Counted from the stretch's first letter, positions 1-5,725 are shown. The stretch: 6,219 bases of DNA from Clostridia bacterium (GCA_024689165.1 JAILDS010000293.1:1-6219); one strand, 5' to 3'. The notes: a model not told the origin generated them from the letters alone. Numbers and translations: made by a program.

Positions 1-1477
1 GGATACCGTTCTCATCGGAGCTGTAGCAGGGGTTGCCCTCTTCCACCGTGATGCGCTGCAAGCACGGGCAGTTGAGGAAGGTCTCTCTATCTATCGTAGT
101 TGTCATGCCCGCGCCGATAGTTACGTTTTTAAGGTGACCGCACCATCTGAACGCGCCGTAAAGAGAATCGTAGCAGCCGTTCAGGCTGACGCTTTCAAGA
201 TCGGATTCTGAAAACGCCGAGTACTCTATGACCGTGACCGAATCCGGGATCGAAAGGCTCTGTATTTCCGAGTATGAGAAAGCGGATGAGGCGATCGCCG
301 TCACGCTGCCGTCGTCGGGTATGACGCTGCCTTTACAGCCGAGGACCAGCTTTTTGCTCTCCGTTTCTATAATGCAGTTCCCGGCGGAGTGATAGACGGG
401 GTTGCCGGGGCTTACCGTGATCTTTTCCAGCCCCGAACAATACACGAAAGAGTACTGCAGACTGACAAGACTTGCAGGGACAGACAGTTCTTTAATCGAC
501 TGGCACATATAGAATTCCGAGCTTGGAAGCCCCGTTATCCCTTCTTCTATAAGAACGGAACGTATTCGCTGGTTGCAATCGAAAAAAGAGGCTGTCGGAA
601 GGTCGCCGGTACCGGAAACAACAAGCTTGCCCGCAGTACGGTCGAAGGTGTACGAGCAAAGGTAGTTGATCGCGGCGGTCGTCACGTCATCCTGCGTCGA
701 GGGGAACAGAAGCTGCGCGATCTCGGGAGCCGTGTAATCCCCGTATACGATCTGGTAATTCTTCAGCGACGACTTCATGAAGTACCCCGACGGGTCGAGG
801 AGCTGCGCGCCGCAGGCGGCGTCGACGTGGTACCAGAGGTCGCCGATCCTGACGATGTTCCACGCGTGGTTCCAGCCGGAGCGCGTGCCGGTTACTATGC
901 GGCAGTCGAGCCCGAGGGCAAGGGCGAGCCTGTAATACAGCGTCGAAAAGCCCTGGCAGACGGCTTTTCCGTTCACCGCCGCGCCCCAGGCGGTATATTT
1001 TTCGGTAACGGTATCGTCATAAAGGTTTTCAAGGTCAAATGTCACGTTTTCGCACAGGAGGTCGAAGGCGTACCTCGCCTTTGCCTCTTCGTCCGTCTCC
1101 TCGCAGCCCGCGGCGGCGGAAGCGACGTAGGAAGCGACCGCGTCCTCCTGCTCCCGGGTCGTGAAGTAAGACGCCGCGACGGTATATTGCCCGTTCCCCA
1201 GGTCCGTTATCTCCGGGAAGCCGTCGATGAACGCGAGCCTGAGGTAATCGCCCGCTTCCGCGTCGGAGGAATAGGCGAAGACGTCGTTCCAGTCCGGCTC
1301 CGTGTAATCGAAGCCGACGCAGGTGAACGAAAAGCTTGTTTTCCGCTCAATGAGCTCTGAGCGGATGAGCCCGATCATTTCGCCGTAGCTCGAAACGTCG
1401 TTCGCCGCGGCGGCGGCAAGGCCGAGCGGAGCGAGCAGGAGCAGTGAGGCCAGCAGGACCGATATCGTTTTTCTCAT
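1..1477 (-). CDS. Secreted transglutaminase-like / leucine-rich-repeat (BspA-like) protein, C-terminally cut by window edge
   Basis: The minus strand is open from an ATG at 1475-1477 to the window edge, giving 492 codons with no stop. Residues 1-24 are a typical signal peptide (MRKT, a long Leu/Ala core, then a run of alanines), so the product is exported. Residues about 165-225 form a transglutaminase-like domain with the papain-type triad visible: Cys174 in AVCQGF, His204 in WNHAWN and Asp219 in YHVDAA. From about residue 300 onward there are BspA-like leucine-rich repeats of the 'LxxVxIPxxVxxIxxxAFxxC' style, for example LSIPDSVTVIEYSAF near 408-422 and the 'V.PGNPVYHS' / 'EEGNPCYSS' turns near 355-364 and 479-487. 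The start is supported by GAAAGG (1486-1491) 8 nt upstream. Family knowledge suggests a cell-surface or secreted protease/crosslinking-fold protein with a binding repeat domain; the substrate is unknown. The gene follows the kinase gene on the same strand but has its own promoter. Domain call is confident, function is not. Confidence 0.9.
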   Translation of the reverse strand, partial: MRKTISVLLASLLLLAPLGLAAAAANDVSSYGEMIGLIRSELIERKTSFSFTCVGFDYTEPDWNDVFAYSSDAEAGDYLRLAFIDGFPEITDLGNGQYTVAASYFTTREQEDAVASYVASAAAGCEETDEEAKARYAFDLLCENVTFDLENLYDDTVTEKYTAWGAAVNGKAVCQGFSTLYYRLALALGLDCRIVTGTRSGWNHAWNIVRIGDLWYHVDAACGAQLLDPSGYFMKSSLKNYQIVYGDYTAPEIAQLLFPSTQDDVTTAAINYLCSYTFDRTAGKLVVSGTGDLPTASFFDCNQRIRSVLIEEGITGLPSSEFYMCQSIKELSVPASLVSLQYSFVYCSGLEKITVSPGNPVYHSAGNCIIETESKKLVLGCKGSVIPDDGSVTAIASSAFSYSEIQSLSIPDSVTVIEYSAFSESDLESVSLNGCYDSLYGAFRWCGHLKNVTIGAGMTTTIDRETFLNCPCLQRITVEEGNPCYSSDENGI

Positions 1478-1485
1478 GCGTACGA

Positions 1486-1491
1486 CCTTTC
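1486..1491 (-). promoter_or_regulatory. Ribosome binding site of the transglutaminase/LRR gene
   Basis: On the minus strand this reads GAAAGG, 8 nt before the ATG at 1477. It is a moderate Shine-Dalgarno match and supports this start, which also gives a complete signal peptide. Confidence 0.6.
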
Positions 1492-1503
1492 TTCTTTATC
1501 AAA

Positions 1504-1519
1504 CGCGCGTAAGAGCGCG
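1504..1519 (-). promoter_or_regulatory. GC hairpin in the 5' leader of the transglutaminase/LRR gene
   Basis: CGCGC (1504-1508) and GCGCG (1515-1519) form a perfect 5-bp stem with a 6-nt loop. It lies in the predicted roughly 70-nt leader between the promoter at 1556-1584 and the ribosome binding site at 1486-1491. It could influence message stability or translation; there is no T-run long enough to call it a terminator. Confidence 0.3.
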
Positions 1520-1555
1520 GGCGTCATTATTCGAAATCAAGAAACGACCGGAAGC

Positions 1556-1584
1556 ATTATACGCCTTCAGCCGGGAACTGTCCA
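1556..1584 (-). promoter_or_regulatory. Sigma-A-type promoter of the transglutaminase/LRR gene
   Basis: On the minus strand there is TGGACA (1584-1579, 5 of 6 match to TTGACA), a 17-bp spacer, and an exact TATAAT (1561-1556). Transcription should begin near 1549, giving a leader of about 70 nt. The promoter sits in the gap after the kinase gene, so this gene can be expressed independently of the two-component operon. A T7 run on the minus strand (1587-1593) lies immediately upstream of the -35 element. Confidence 0.75.
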
Positions 1585-1604
1585 GTAAAAAAACGGAACG
1601 CCGG

Positions 1605-2918
1605 TCACACTCTCAGCTTCATCGCTGCGTCGACGGTAAATTCCGTGTCCGTACAGGAAAGGATCAACGCGCCGTCGTATTTTTTTACGGCGGCTTCCGC
1701 GTTTTTCAGCCCGATACCGTGGTTTTTGCGGTCGGCTTTCGTGGTCCTGACGCGGTTGTTTTTTATCTCGACGCGTTTTTCGACGGGGTTGGCGACCGTC
1801 AGCGTCAGCCTGCCGTCCCTTACTCCGGCCCTGACGCTGACCCGGCGCTTCCCGGGGAAGCGGCGCGCCGACTCGACCGCGTTGTCGACGAGGTTGCCGA
1901 CGACGGTGCACAGGTCCGCGTTTTCAATGCCCGAGGCGGGGATCATACCGGAAAAGCTCAGCTCCGTCCCCGTCTCCGCCGCGGCGGCCTGCTTTGCGGA
2001 CAGGATGGCGTCGACGACGAAGTTGCCTGTCGAGATGCGGCGCTCCGTGACGCCGTATTCGGAATCTATGCCCCTGAGGTACTCAGCCGCGGCCTCCGCC
2101 TGGTTCGCTCCGAGGAATGAGGTCACGACGATCATATGGTTCCTGAAATCGTGCCTGAAGCGGCGGATCTCCTCGTTGCTGCGGTTCATCTTCTCGAAAT
2201 TGTCCTGCAGGGCGTCCATCCGCTCAAGCAGCCTGTTCTGCTTCGCCATGAGAGAAAAGACTTTGACGACGAAGAAGCCTGCGAACGCGATTATGCCCAG
2301 GACGGACAGCGCCCGGAGAACACCCGACACGAGGGCGAAGTCATAAAGCTCGGGGTCCTCGCCCATTACCGAGAAAAACGATGAAAATGAACAGACTATG
2401 ATGACCGCGTAAAGCCACTTGGGGATCGCGGCGACCGTGGCGCTGACGGCGTTGAGGTCGCTCTTTTTAGAGCCGTAAAGCAGGAAGACAGCCGTCAGAA
2501 CGTACCCCGCGGCGCAGAATACGGTCTCATAAAAGTGGTAGGAATATACGTCCGTTTTGCCGAACAAAAAACCGAAGACGCTGAAAAGCCCCTCCATGCC
2601 GGCGTTGAGGGCAAGGCATATGAGCGCGGAGCTCAGACGCTTCGAGGTCCTGAGGATCACCTGCGGAAGGACGAGTATCGGCACGAGCGACACGAGGCCG
2701 TAGACCGTAAAGCCCGTGTCCGGATCCGTCGCGGTCACGTAACGCCCGAGCAGGGCAATATTCACCGCGGAGATAAGGAGCGCGAGGACGCAGCATGCGG
2801 CGGTAACGGCCCTTCTGCGCTCCGGGAAGCCCCGGACGGAACGCAGCAGCGCCGTCATGCAGGCCATGGCGGCGAGATCGTGCAGAATGAATACGGGGTA
2901 CTGCCAGAATCGATACAT
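1605..2918 (-). CDS. GHKL-domain sensor histidine kinase (AgrC/ComD-like), partner of the LytTR regulator
   Basis: This 437-residue protein has a hydrophobic N-terminal half with about six to seven membrane segments (roughly residues 5-24, 38-58, 72-90, 97-119, 130-149, 166-184 and 198-222), a coiled-coil-prone linker (about 224-252), and a cytoplasmic kinase core. The H-box reads FRHDFRNHM with the likely phosphorylated His256. The N-box is GNLVDNAVESA with Asn342 and Asn346. The G-box is HGIGLKNAE at about 400-408. The short HATPase and H-box style are those of AgrC, ComD and VirS kinases, which sense peptides outside the cell; the ligand here cannot be read from the sequence. It lies 35 bp after the response regulator gene on the same strand, so the two are most likely co-transcribed. 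The start is supported by GGAGA (2925-2929) 6 nt before the ATG. No strong terminator follows; there is only a 3-bp stem and T7 at 1587-1593. Confidence 0.93.
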   Translation of the reverse strand: MYRFWQYPVFILHDLAAMACMTALLRSVRGFPERRRAVTAACCVLALLISAVNIALLGRYVTATDPDTGFTVYGLVSLVPILVLPQVILRTSKRLSSALICLALNAGMEGLFSVFGFLFGKTDVYSYHFYETVFCAAGYVLTAVFLLYGSKKSDLNAVSATVAAIPKWLYAVIIVCSFSSFFSVMGEDPELYDFALVSGVLRALSVLGIIAFAGFFVVKVFSLMAKQNRLLERMDALQDNFEKMNRSNEEIRRFRHDFRNHMIVVTSFLGANQAEAAAEYLRGIDSEYGVTERRISTGNFVVDAILSAKQAAAAETGTELSFSGMIPASGIENADLCTVVGNLVDNAVESARRFPGKRRVSVRAGVRDGRLTLTVANPVEKRVEIKNNRVRTTKADRKNHGIGLKNAEAAVKKYDGALILSCTDTEFTVDAAMKLRV

Positions 2919-2953
2919 GCGGTGTCTCCGAAAAGGCGGCGGCTGAGAACCGC

Positions 2954-3652
2954 TTACGCCTCGTACTTCAGGTAGCTCATATAGTTTTTCATGAACTCGT
3001 CGCGAACGATCGAGCTGCAGAGGACTTTTTCACCGTTGACAAGGGTTACGGTCTTTTTATCTATGCTCGAAACGTATTTCATGTTCAGGATGAAAGAACG
3101 GTGCGTCCTGAAAAAGCGCGGGTTGCTTATCTCGGCGTTGAAGACGTTTATGCCCTTGGGAGAGCTGTAATGCCCCGTCGCGGTCCTGATGACGGTATTG
3201 CGCCCCTCCGCCTCGAGATACATCACCTCGTCCGGGTCGAGGAAAAACGTTTTGTCCTTGGTCGGGACGACGATCCTGCGCGTTGACTCATAAACGCCGA
3301 CAAAGACGTCGAGCGCCTCGAACAGGAGCTCGTCGCGCACCGGCTTGACAAGATACCTGAACGCGTCCGTCGTGTAAGCCTCCGGCGCGTGCTCGCTGTA
3401 AGCCGTCAGGAAAGCGACGGACAGTCTGGAGTTATTCTGCCTTATTTGCTTTATAAAATCAATACCGTTGCCGTCGGGCAGAAGGTAATCCATAAAAACG
3501 AGGTCTAACCCGCCGCTCAAAGCAACGAACTCGCCGCCGGTCGAGAACTCGGCTATCTCGCAGGAGATGTTTTTCCCCTCGAGATAATCGTGTATCCTCT
3601 TTCGGAATTCTTTTCTGACGAGCTCCTCGTCGTCACAGATCGCGATCTTCAT
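2954..3652 (-). CDS. LytTR-family response regulator (AgrA/LytR-like)
   Basis: This 232-residue protein starts with a receiver domain (about 1-118) containing the acidic pair Asp7-Asp8 in CDDEE, the phosphoacceptor Asp55 in FMDYLLPDGNGI, Thr83, and the conserved Lys103 in LVKP. Residues about 127-228 are a LytTR DNA-binding domain, recognisable from VMYLEAEGRNTVI and FFRTHRSFILNMKYV. Such regulators bind paired short direct repeats upstream of target promoters. The gene is the first of the regulator-kinase pair and is divergent from the small AbrB-like gene. AAGGAG (3660-3665) lies 7 nt before the ATG. A promoter is visible at 3707-3735. Length and motifs are complete, and no key residue is missing. 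Targets are unknown; the adjacent secreted protein gene and the regulator's own promoter are the obvious candidates by position. Confidence 0.95.
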   Translation of the reverse strand: MKIAICDDEELVRKEFRKRIHDYLEGKNISCEIAEFSTGGEFVALSGGLDLVFMDYLLPDGNGIDFIKQIRQNNSRLSVAFLTAYSEHAPEAYTTDAFRYLVKPVRDELLFEALDVFVGVYESTRRIVVPTKDKTFFLDPDEVMYLEAEGRNTVIRTATGHYSSPKGINVFNAEISNPRFFRTHRSFILNMKYVSSIDKKTVTLVNGEKVLCSSIVRDEFMKNYMSYLKYEA

Positions 3653-3706
3653 TCAAAAGCTCCTTCCCCGTCAAGCGGTAACAATCACGGATCGATCCTG
3701 CAAGCG

Positions 3707-3735
3707 ATTTTAAAAAAATCCAACGAAAAATTCAA
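3707..3735 (-). promoter_or_regulatory. Promoter of the two-component operon
   Basis: On the minus strand there is TTGAAT (3735-3730, 4 of 6), a 17-bp spacer and TAAAAT (3712-3707, 5 of 6). Transcription should start near 3700, leaving a leader of about 48 nt before the response regulator ATG. Confidence 0.6.
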
Positions 3736-3755
3736 CTCGTTTGACACGAAATGCC

Positions 3756-3812
3756 CGTTTTTTGTAACGAAATTGCGATTTCCGGCGTTTTTTGCCGTTT
3801 TTTCCGTTTTTT
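3756..3812. promoter_or_regulatory. Phased T-tract array, probable bent DNA
   Basis: CGTTTTTT occurs four times on the plus strand, at 3756-3763, 3786-3793, 3796-3803 and 3805-3812. The start-to-start distances are 30, 10 and 9 bp, which are close to whole helical turns. Phased A/T-tracts are a known cause of intrinsic curvature. The array lies between the divergent response regulator and AbrB-like genes, upstream of the regulator's -35 element, and could be a regulator-binding or architectural site. Confidence 0.45.
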
Positions 3813-3860
3813 GCAACCCGGTCGTCATCCCGGAAACGAGGGAACATACGGGCACCCGCC

Positions 3861-3879
3861 GAAGAGTTTTTTGCTCTTC
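3861..3879. promoter_or_regulatory. Inverted repeat GAAGAG/CTCTTC, possible operator
   Basis: GAAGAG (3861-3866) and CTCTTC (3874-3879) are perfect inverted repeats separated by TTTTTTG. The T-run is in the loop, so it does not look like a terminator. It sits just upstream of the promoter-like sequence of the AbrB-like gene. Confidence 0.3.
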
Positions 3880-3891
3880 CGTATTGATATT

Positions 3892-3920
3892 TTTACAAAC
3901 AGTTCAATATGGTATGTTAT
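3892..3920 (+). promoter_or_regulatory. Possible promoter of the AbrB-like gene
   Basis: TTTACA (3892-3897) is followed after 17 bp by TGTTAT (3915-3920), a 4 of 6 match to the -10 consensus, in an AT-rich stretch. Transcription would begin near 3927. The neighbourhood also contains GTATG...CATAC (3912-3931 region), a short imperfect dyad that could serve autoregulation, as AbrB-type proteins often regulate themselves. The promoter assignment is tentative. Confidence 0.35.
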
Positions 3921-3937
3921 GCAAATCATACTTTTTT

Positions 3938-3942
3938 GAAGG
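3938..3942 (+). promoter_or_regulatory. Alternative ribosome binding site for an upstream ATG at 3951
   Basis: GAAGG lies 8 nt before an ATG at 3951. That ATG opens a 20-codon frame ending at 4013 (starting MGAPEGLYAW) that overlaps the AbrB-like gene in another frame. It matters because the encoded peptide resembles an N-terminal extension of the AbrB-like protein and may mark a frameshift or leader peptide. Confidence 0.3.
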
Positions 3943-3962
3943 TAAAACTTATGGGCGCGCCT

Positions 3963-3968
3963 GAAGGA
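3963..3968 (+). promoter_or_regulatory. Ribosome binding site of the AbrB-like gene
   Basis: GAAGGA is 8 nt before the ATG at 3977. An in-frame TGA at 3962-3964 lies just upstream, so 3977 is the only ATG start available that retains the whole core domain. Confidence 0.55.
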
Positions 3969-3976
3969 CTGTACGC

Positions 3977-4168
3977 ATGGACGGCGCCGTCGGCGAGAAG
4001 GGCCAGATCGTGATACCGAAACAGGCCCGCGATTTATTCGGAATAAAACCGGGCGACACGCTGCTGCTTCTCGGCGACGGGCGCAGGGGGATAGCGATCC
4101 CTCCGAGGGAAGCGTTCGCGGACCTGTTCGGAGCGTCGTCAGAAGGAAGGGCCGGAGAGCCCCGTTAA
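3977..4168 (+). CDS. Small AbrB/MazE/SpoVT-type DNA-binding protein
   Basis: The 63-residue product contains a swapped-hairpin AbrB fold at about residues 2-45: VGEKGQIVIPKQARDLFGIKPGDTLLLLGD, split here as GEKGQIVIPKQAR (6-18) and FGIKPGDTLLLLGD (21-34). These are the hallmark strand-turn and 'IKPGD' motifs of dimeric AbrB-type transcription factors, which act either as transition-state regulators or as antitoxins. No toxin gene follows; the next gene is convergent, so a free-standing regulator is more likely. Relatives usually carry some ten or more residues before the 'VGEKGQ' strand, whereas here the domain starts almost at the first Met. Just upstream, in another frame, an ATG at 3951 encodes MGAPEGLYAW, which could be the missing N-terminus if one base has been lost. 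The gene is divergent from the two-component operon. The C-terminal tail after residue 50 is Gly/Glu/Arg-rich and without recognisable motifs. Confidence 0.82.
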   Translation: MDGAVGEKGQIVIPKQARDLFGIKPGDTLLLLGDGRRGIAIPPREAFADLFGASSEGRAGEPR

Positions 4169-4224
4169 GAAAGGCTCCGCACTCCCCTGCCGCCCCCCCC
4201 GCCGCGGGGCGCCGCTCCGTGCAC

Positions 4225-4250
4225 AAAAAAGACCGCGGGAGGCCGCGGTC
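4225..4250 (-). terminator. Rho-independent terminator after the flavin split-barrel gene
   Basis: GACCGCGG (4231-4238), a GAGG loop and CCGCGGTC (4243-4250) form a perfect 8-bp stem. On the minus strand it is followed by six T residues (4230-4225). It lies 17 nt beyond the stop codon at 4268-4270. On the plus strand it lacks a T-tail, so it is not an efficient intrinsic terminator for the convergent AbrB-like gene. Confidence 0.85.
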
Positions 4251-4267
4251 GGTAAAAAACAGACTTG

Positions 4268-4660
4268 TTAAAACTCCACGATCTCGGGCGCTCCCGCAAA
4301 GGAGCTGAACACAGCTCTGGCGTTTTTGAAATAAAACACCTCGGTGTTGCCGTCGTCGGCGGAGTACATGCCCTGAAGCGAGGGATACGCGTCGAGCATG
4401 GACTGTCTCGCCTCGCGCCTGTCGTCCTCGACGAGCTCTCCGGAAAGGCGCAGCCACTTTCCGTCCCTGAACGCGCAGATCTCCGCGTTCGGGTTCTTGT
4501 GGAGCTGTTTCGAGACGTCCTTCACCTTGCCCGTCTGGATATAAAGCCTGCCCTCGAAGACGTGCGCAGTCCCGAAGGGCCTGACGCGCGGGCGGTCGCC
4601 GTCGACCGTCGCCAGATAGTATACCTCGGCTTCCTTTAGAAATCTTACGACCTTTTCCAT
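4268..4660 (-). CDS. Pyridoxamine 5'-phosphate oxidase-like flavin split-barrel protein (COG5015 type)
   Basis: The 130-residue protein is full length for the small PNPOx-like split-barrel family. Typical motifs are YYLATVDGDRPRVRPFG (about 14-30), the strand FEGRLYIQTGKVKDV (35-49), NPNAEICAF (56-64), the conserved WLRLSGELVEDDRREAR core (69-85) and the C-terminal FAGAPEIVEF (121-130). Members bind FMN or related flavin cofactors as homodimers, in the cytoplasm; most have no defined substrate, and true pyridoxamine phosphate oxidase activity should not be assumed. It lies 50 bp after the zinc-ribbon membrane protein gene on the same strand with no terminator between, so the two are probably co-transcribed. 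The ribosome binding site is GGGAG (4671-4675), 10 nt before the ATG. The gene ends at a strong terminator. Confidence 0.92.
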   Translation of the reverse strand: MEKVVRFLKEAEVYYLATVDGDRPRVRPFGTAHVFEGRLYIQTGKVKDVSKQLHKNPNAEICAFRDGKWLRLSGELVEDDRREARQSMLDAYPSLQGMYSADDGNTEVFYFKNARAVFSSFAGAPEIVEF

Positions 4661-4710
4661 TTCAGATCATCTCCCGTTTTTTTGTGCGCCGCCGTTTTTG
4701 AGGCGCCGTC

Positions 4711-5403
4711 CTATTTTATCAGCGGTTTCCTGCAGTGGGAGCATACCGTCTCGGTAAGAGGGTTCCTCCGGCTGCAGAACATGCACAGGACGTTTCCGTC
4801 CACAGTTTTGTCGTATTTTTCAAACGGCTGCGGGAACCGGGGAAGGTACCGCACCTTCTCGCCGATCTCAAGGTAATCGTAAACGGACATGTTGACGCTC
4901 TTTTTGCGGGTCTTGCCGTCGTCGCACTGAACGCGGATAACGCATTTCGTGCGCGCTCTGCCGGTGCCCGAGCCCGACATGCTGTGAGCGATCTTCTTGT
5001 CGGAGACGGTGCCCGTAAAGGACTTTGCGAGCTTGCGCCTGACGGTGACGATGACCGTGATGATCCCGAAAAACACGGAGAAGACCAACCCGTAGGCCGC
5101 GGCCATCCCTATTTCAATCTTGGGAGATACGGCGCCGTAGATAAGCATGCATACGAACGGCAGGATATCGAAAACGATGAGGACGATCGAGCTGATGCGG
5201 TCGTTCTTTTTCAGAGCCTTTCTGACCTCTTCGGAATCGACCAGGTCGGAGAACCCCACGGTACCCGCGCCGGGGGCAGGAGCGGCGGGCGGAGCGTAAA
5301 ACTGCGCGCCCTGCGCATAGGCGGACTGCAGCGCTGCGCCGCAGTAACGGCACACAAGTTCGTTATCGCCGAGCTCGGCTTTACAGTTCGGACACGTCTG
5401 CAT
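4711..5403 (-). CDS. Membrane protein with zinc ribbons at both ends, function unknown
   Basis: The 230-residue product begins with a zinc ribbon, CPNC (Cys4, Cys7) and CRYC (Cys18, Cys21), followed by an Ala/Pro-rich linker (about 28-47). Two hydrophobic segments at about 71-91 and 98-121 look like membrane helices joined by a short loop. Residues about 128-195 form a beta-rich, soluble region (FTGTVSDKKI... KCVIRVQCDDGKTRKKSV... YLEIGEKVRYLPRF) reminiscent of small OB/SH3-like domains found in uncharacterised Firmicute membrane proteins. A second zinc ribbon closes the protein: CMFC (Cys207, Cys210) and CSHC (Cys221, Cys224). Both ends, carrying the ribbons, would lie on the same side, most likely the cytoplasm. 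AAAGGAGA (5411-5418) gives a strong ribosome binding site 7 nt before the ATG, and a near-consensus promoter lies just upstream. I recognise the architecture but not a function. Confidence 0.88.
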   Translation of the reverse strand: MQTCPNCKAELGDNELVCRYCGAALQSAYAQGAQFYAPPAAPAPGAGTVGFSDLVDSEEVRKALKKNDRISSIVLIVFDILPFVCMLIYGAVSPKIEIGMAAAYGLVFSVFFGIITVIVTVRRKLAKSFTGTVSDKKIAHSMSGSGTGRARTKCVIRVQCDDGKTRKKSVNMSVYDYLEIGEKVRYLPRFPQPFEKYDKTVDGNVLCMFCSRRNPLTETVCSHCRKPLIK

Positions 5404-5435
5404 GATGATATCTCCTTTTTTTCTTATTCTCTGCG

Positions 5436-5464
5436 AGTATAACAGCCTGCTCGCGGCTTGTCAA
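5436..5464 (-). promoter_or_regulatory. Strong sigma-A-type promoter of the zinc-ribbon protein / flavin protein operon
   Basis: On the minus strand: exact TTGACA (5464-5459), 17-bp spacer, TATACT (5441-5436, 5 of 6). Transcription should begin near 5429, with a short leader of about 26 nt carrying the ribosome binding site. This is the closest match to the housekeeping consensus -35 in the window. Confidence 0.85.
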
Positions 5465-5522
5465 GCGCGGGGGCGGCTTCGCGTCGCAGAAGAGACGTAC
5501 GAAACGGGGACGCAAAAAAACG

Positions 5523-5577
5523 AAAAGCTCCCTCCGCCGCGCTGACGCGCGCCACCTCCCCCAAGGAGGGAGGTTTT
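5523..5577. repeat. Palindromic interspersed repeat, unit A
   Basis: AAAA-G-CTCCCTCC (5523-5535) pairs with GGAGGGAG-G-TTTT (5565-5577): an 8-bp perfect stem plus an AAAA/TTTT outer stem with one mismatch between them. Inside lies a second hairpin, CGCGC (5538-5542) with GCGCG (5547-5551). CCTCC (5555-5559) can alternatively pair with GGAGG (5565-5569). The pattern matches a repeat family I associate with Clostridia genomes, recalled rather than searched. Confidence 0.7.
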
Positions 5578-5580
5578 AAA

Positions 5581-5640
5581 GGCTCCCTCTCCGAGGGAGC
5601 TGTCGCGGAGCGACTGAGGGAGTCGAATCTCCGAGGGAGC
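5581..5640. repeat. Palindromic interspersed repeat, unit B, with a partial duplicate
   Basis: GCTCCCTC (5582-5589) and GAGGGAGC (5593-5600) make a perfect 8-bp stem with a 3-nt loop. A second hairpin follows: GTCGC (5602-5606) with GCGAC (5610-5614). The 13-mer TCTCCGAGGGAGC occurs at 5588-5600 and again at 5628-5640, so part of the unit is duplicated after a GAGGGAGTC tail. It abuts unit A with only three bases between them. Confidence 0.7.
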
Positions 5641-5697
5641 CGTCTTTCAGGCAGGACACGGTATACGCTTTACAGCGAAGCGCCGCCATATTGCCGT

Positions 5698-5724
5698 GTA
5701 GGGGCGACCCGCGTGGTCGCCCGA
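5698..5724 (+). repeat. 27-bp hairpin repeat, left copy
   Basis: This copy starts GTAGGGGCGACC. Internally GGGCGACC (5702-5709) and GGTCGCCC (5715-5722) form a perfect 8-bp stem with a 5-nt loop. It is inverted relative to the copy at 5870-5896 and differs from it at a single position in the loop. Confidence 0.75.
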
Positions 5725-5725
5725 T

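Noticed and set aside
389..1360. Plus-strand open frame of 323 codons
   Set aside because: It is antisense to the well-supported transglutaminase/LRR gene, is Arg/Val-rich and domainless; a typical shadow in GC-rich DNA.
1587..1604. Terminator after the kinase gene
   Set aside because: There is a T7 run on the minus strand but the preceding stem is only CGG/CCG (3 bp), too weak to call.
1476..2384. Plus-strand frames (1476-2120, 1645-2346, 2136-2384) and the minus-strand frame 1911-1567
   Set aside because: All overlap the kinase gene, whose H-, N- and G-boxes fix the real frame.
3977..4168. Toxin-antitoxin module with the AbrB-like protein as antitoxin
   Set aside because: No toxin-like frame follows; the next gene is convergent and encodes a flavin split-barrel protein.
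4187..4216. Terminator after the AbrB-like gene in the C8 and GC-rich stretch
   Set aside because: CCCC/GGGG pairing is possible but there is no T-run after it on the plus strand.
3825..4457. Minus-strand 210-codon open frame
   Set aside because: It crosses the AbrB-like gene, the terminator at 4225-4250 and the divergent promoter region, is Arg-rich and has no ribosome binding site; only its last 34 codons were considered further.
4735..5442. Plus-strand 235-codon open frame
   Set aside because: Antisense to the zinc-ribbon protein and runs across that gene's ribosome binding site and promoter -10; no recognisable domain.
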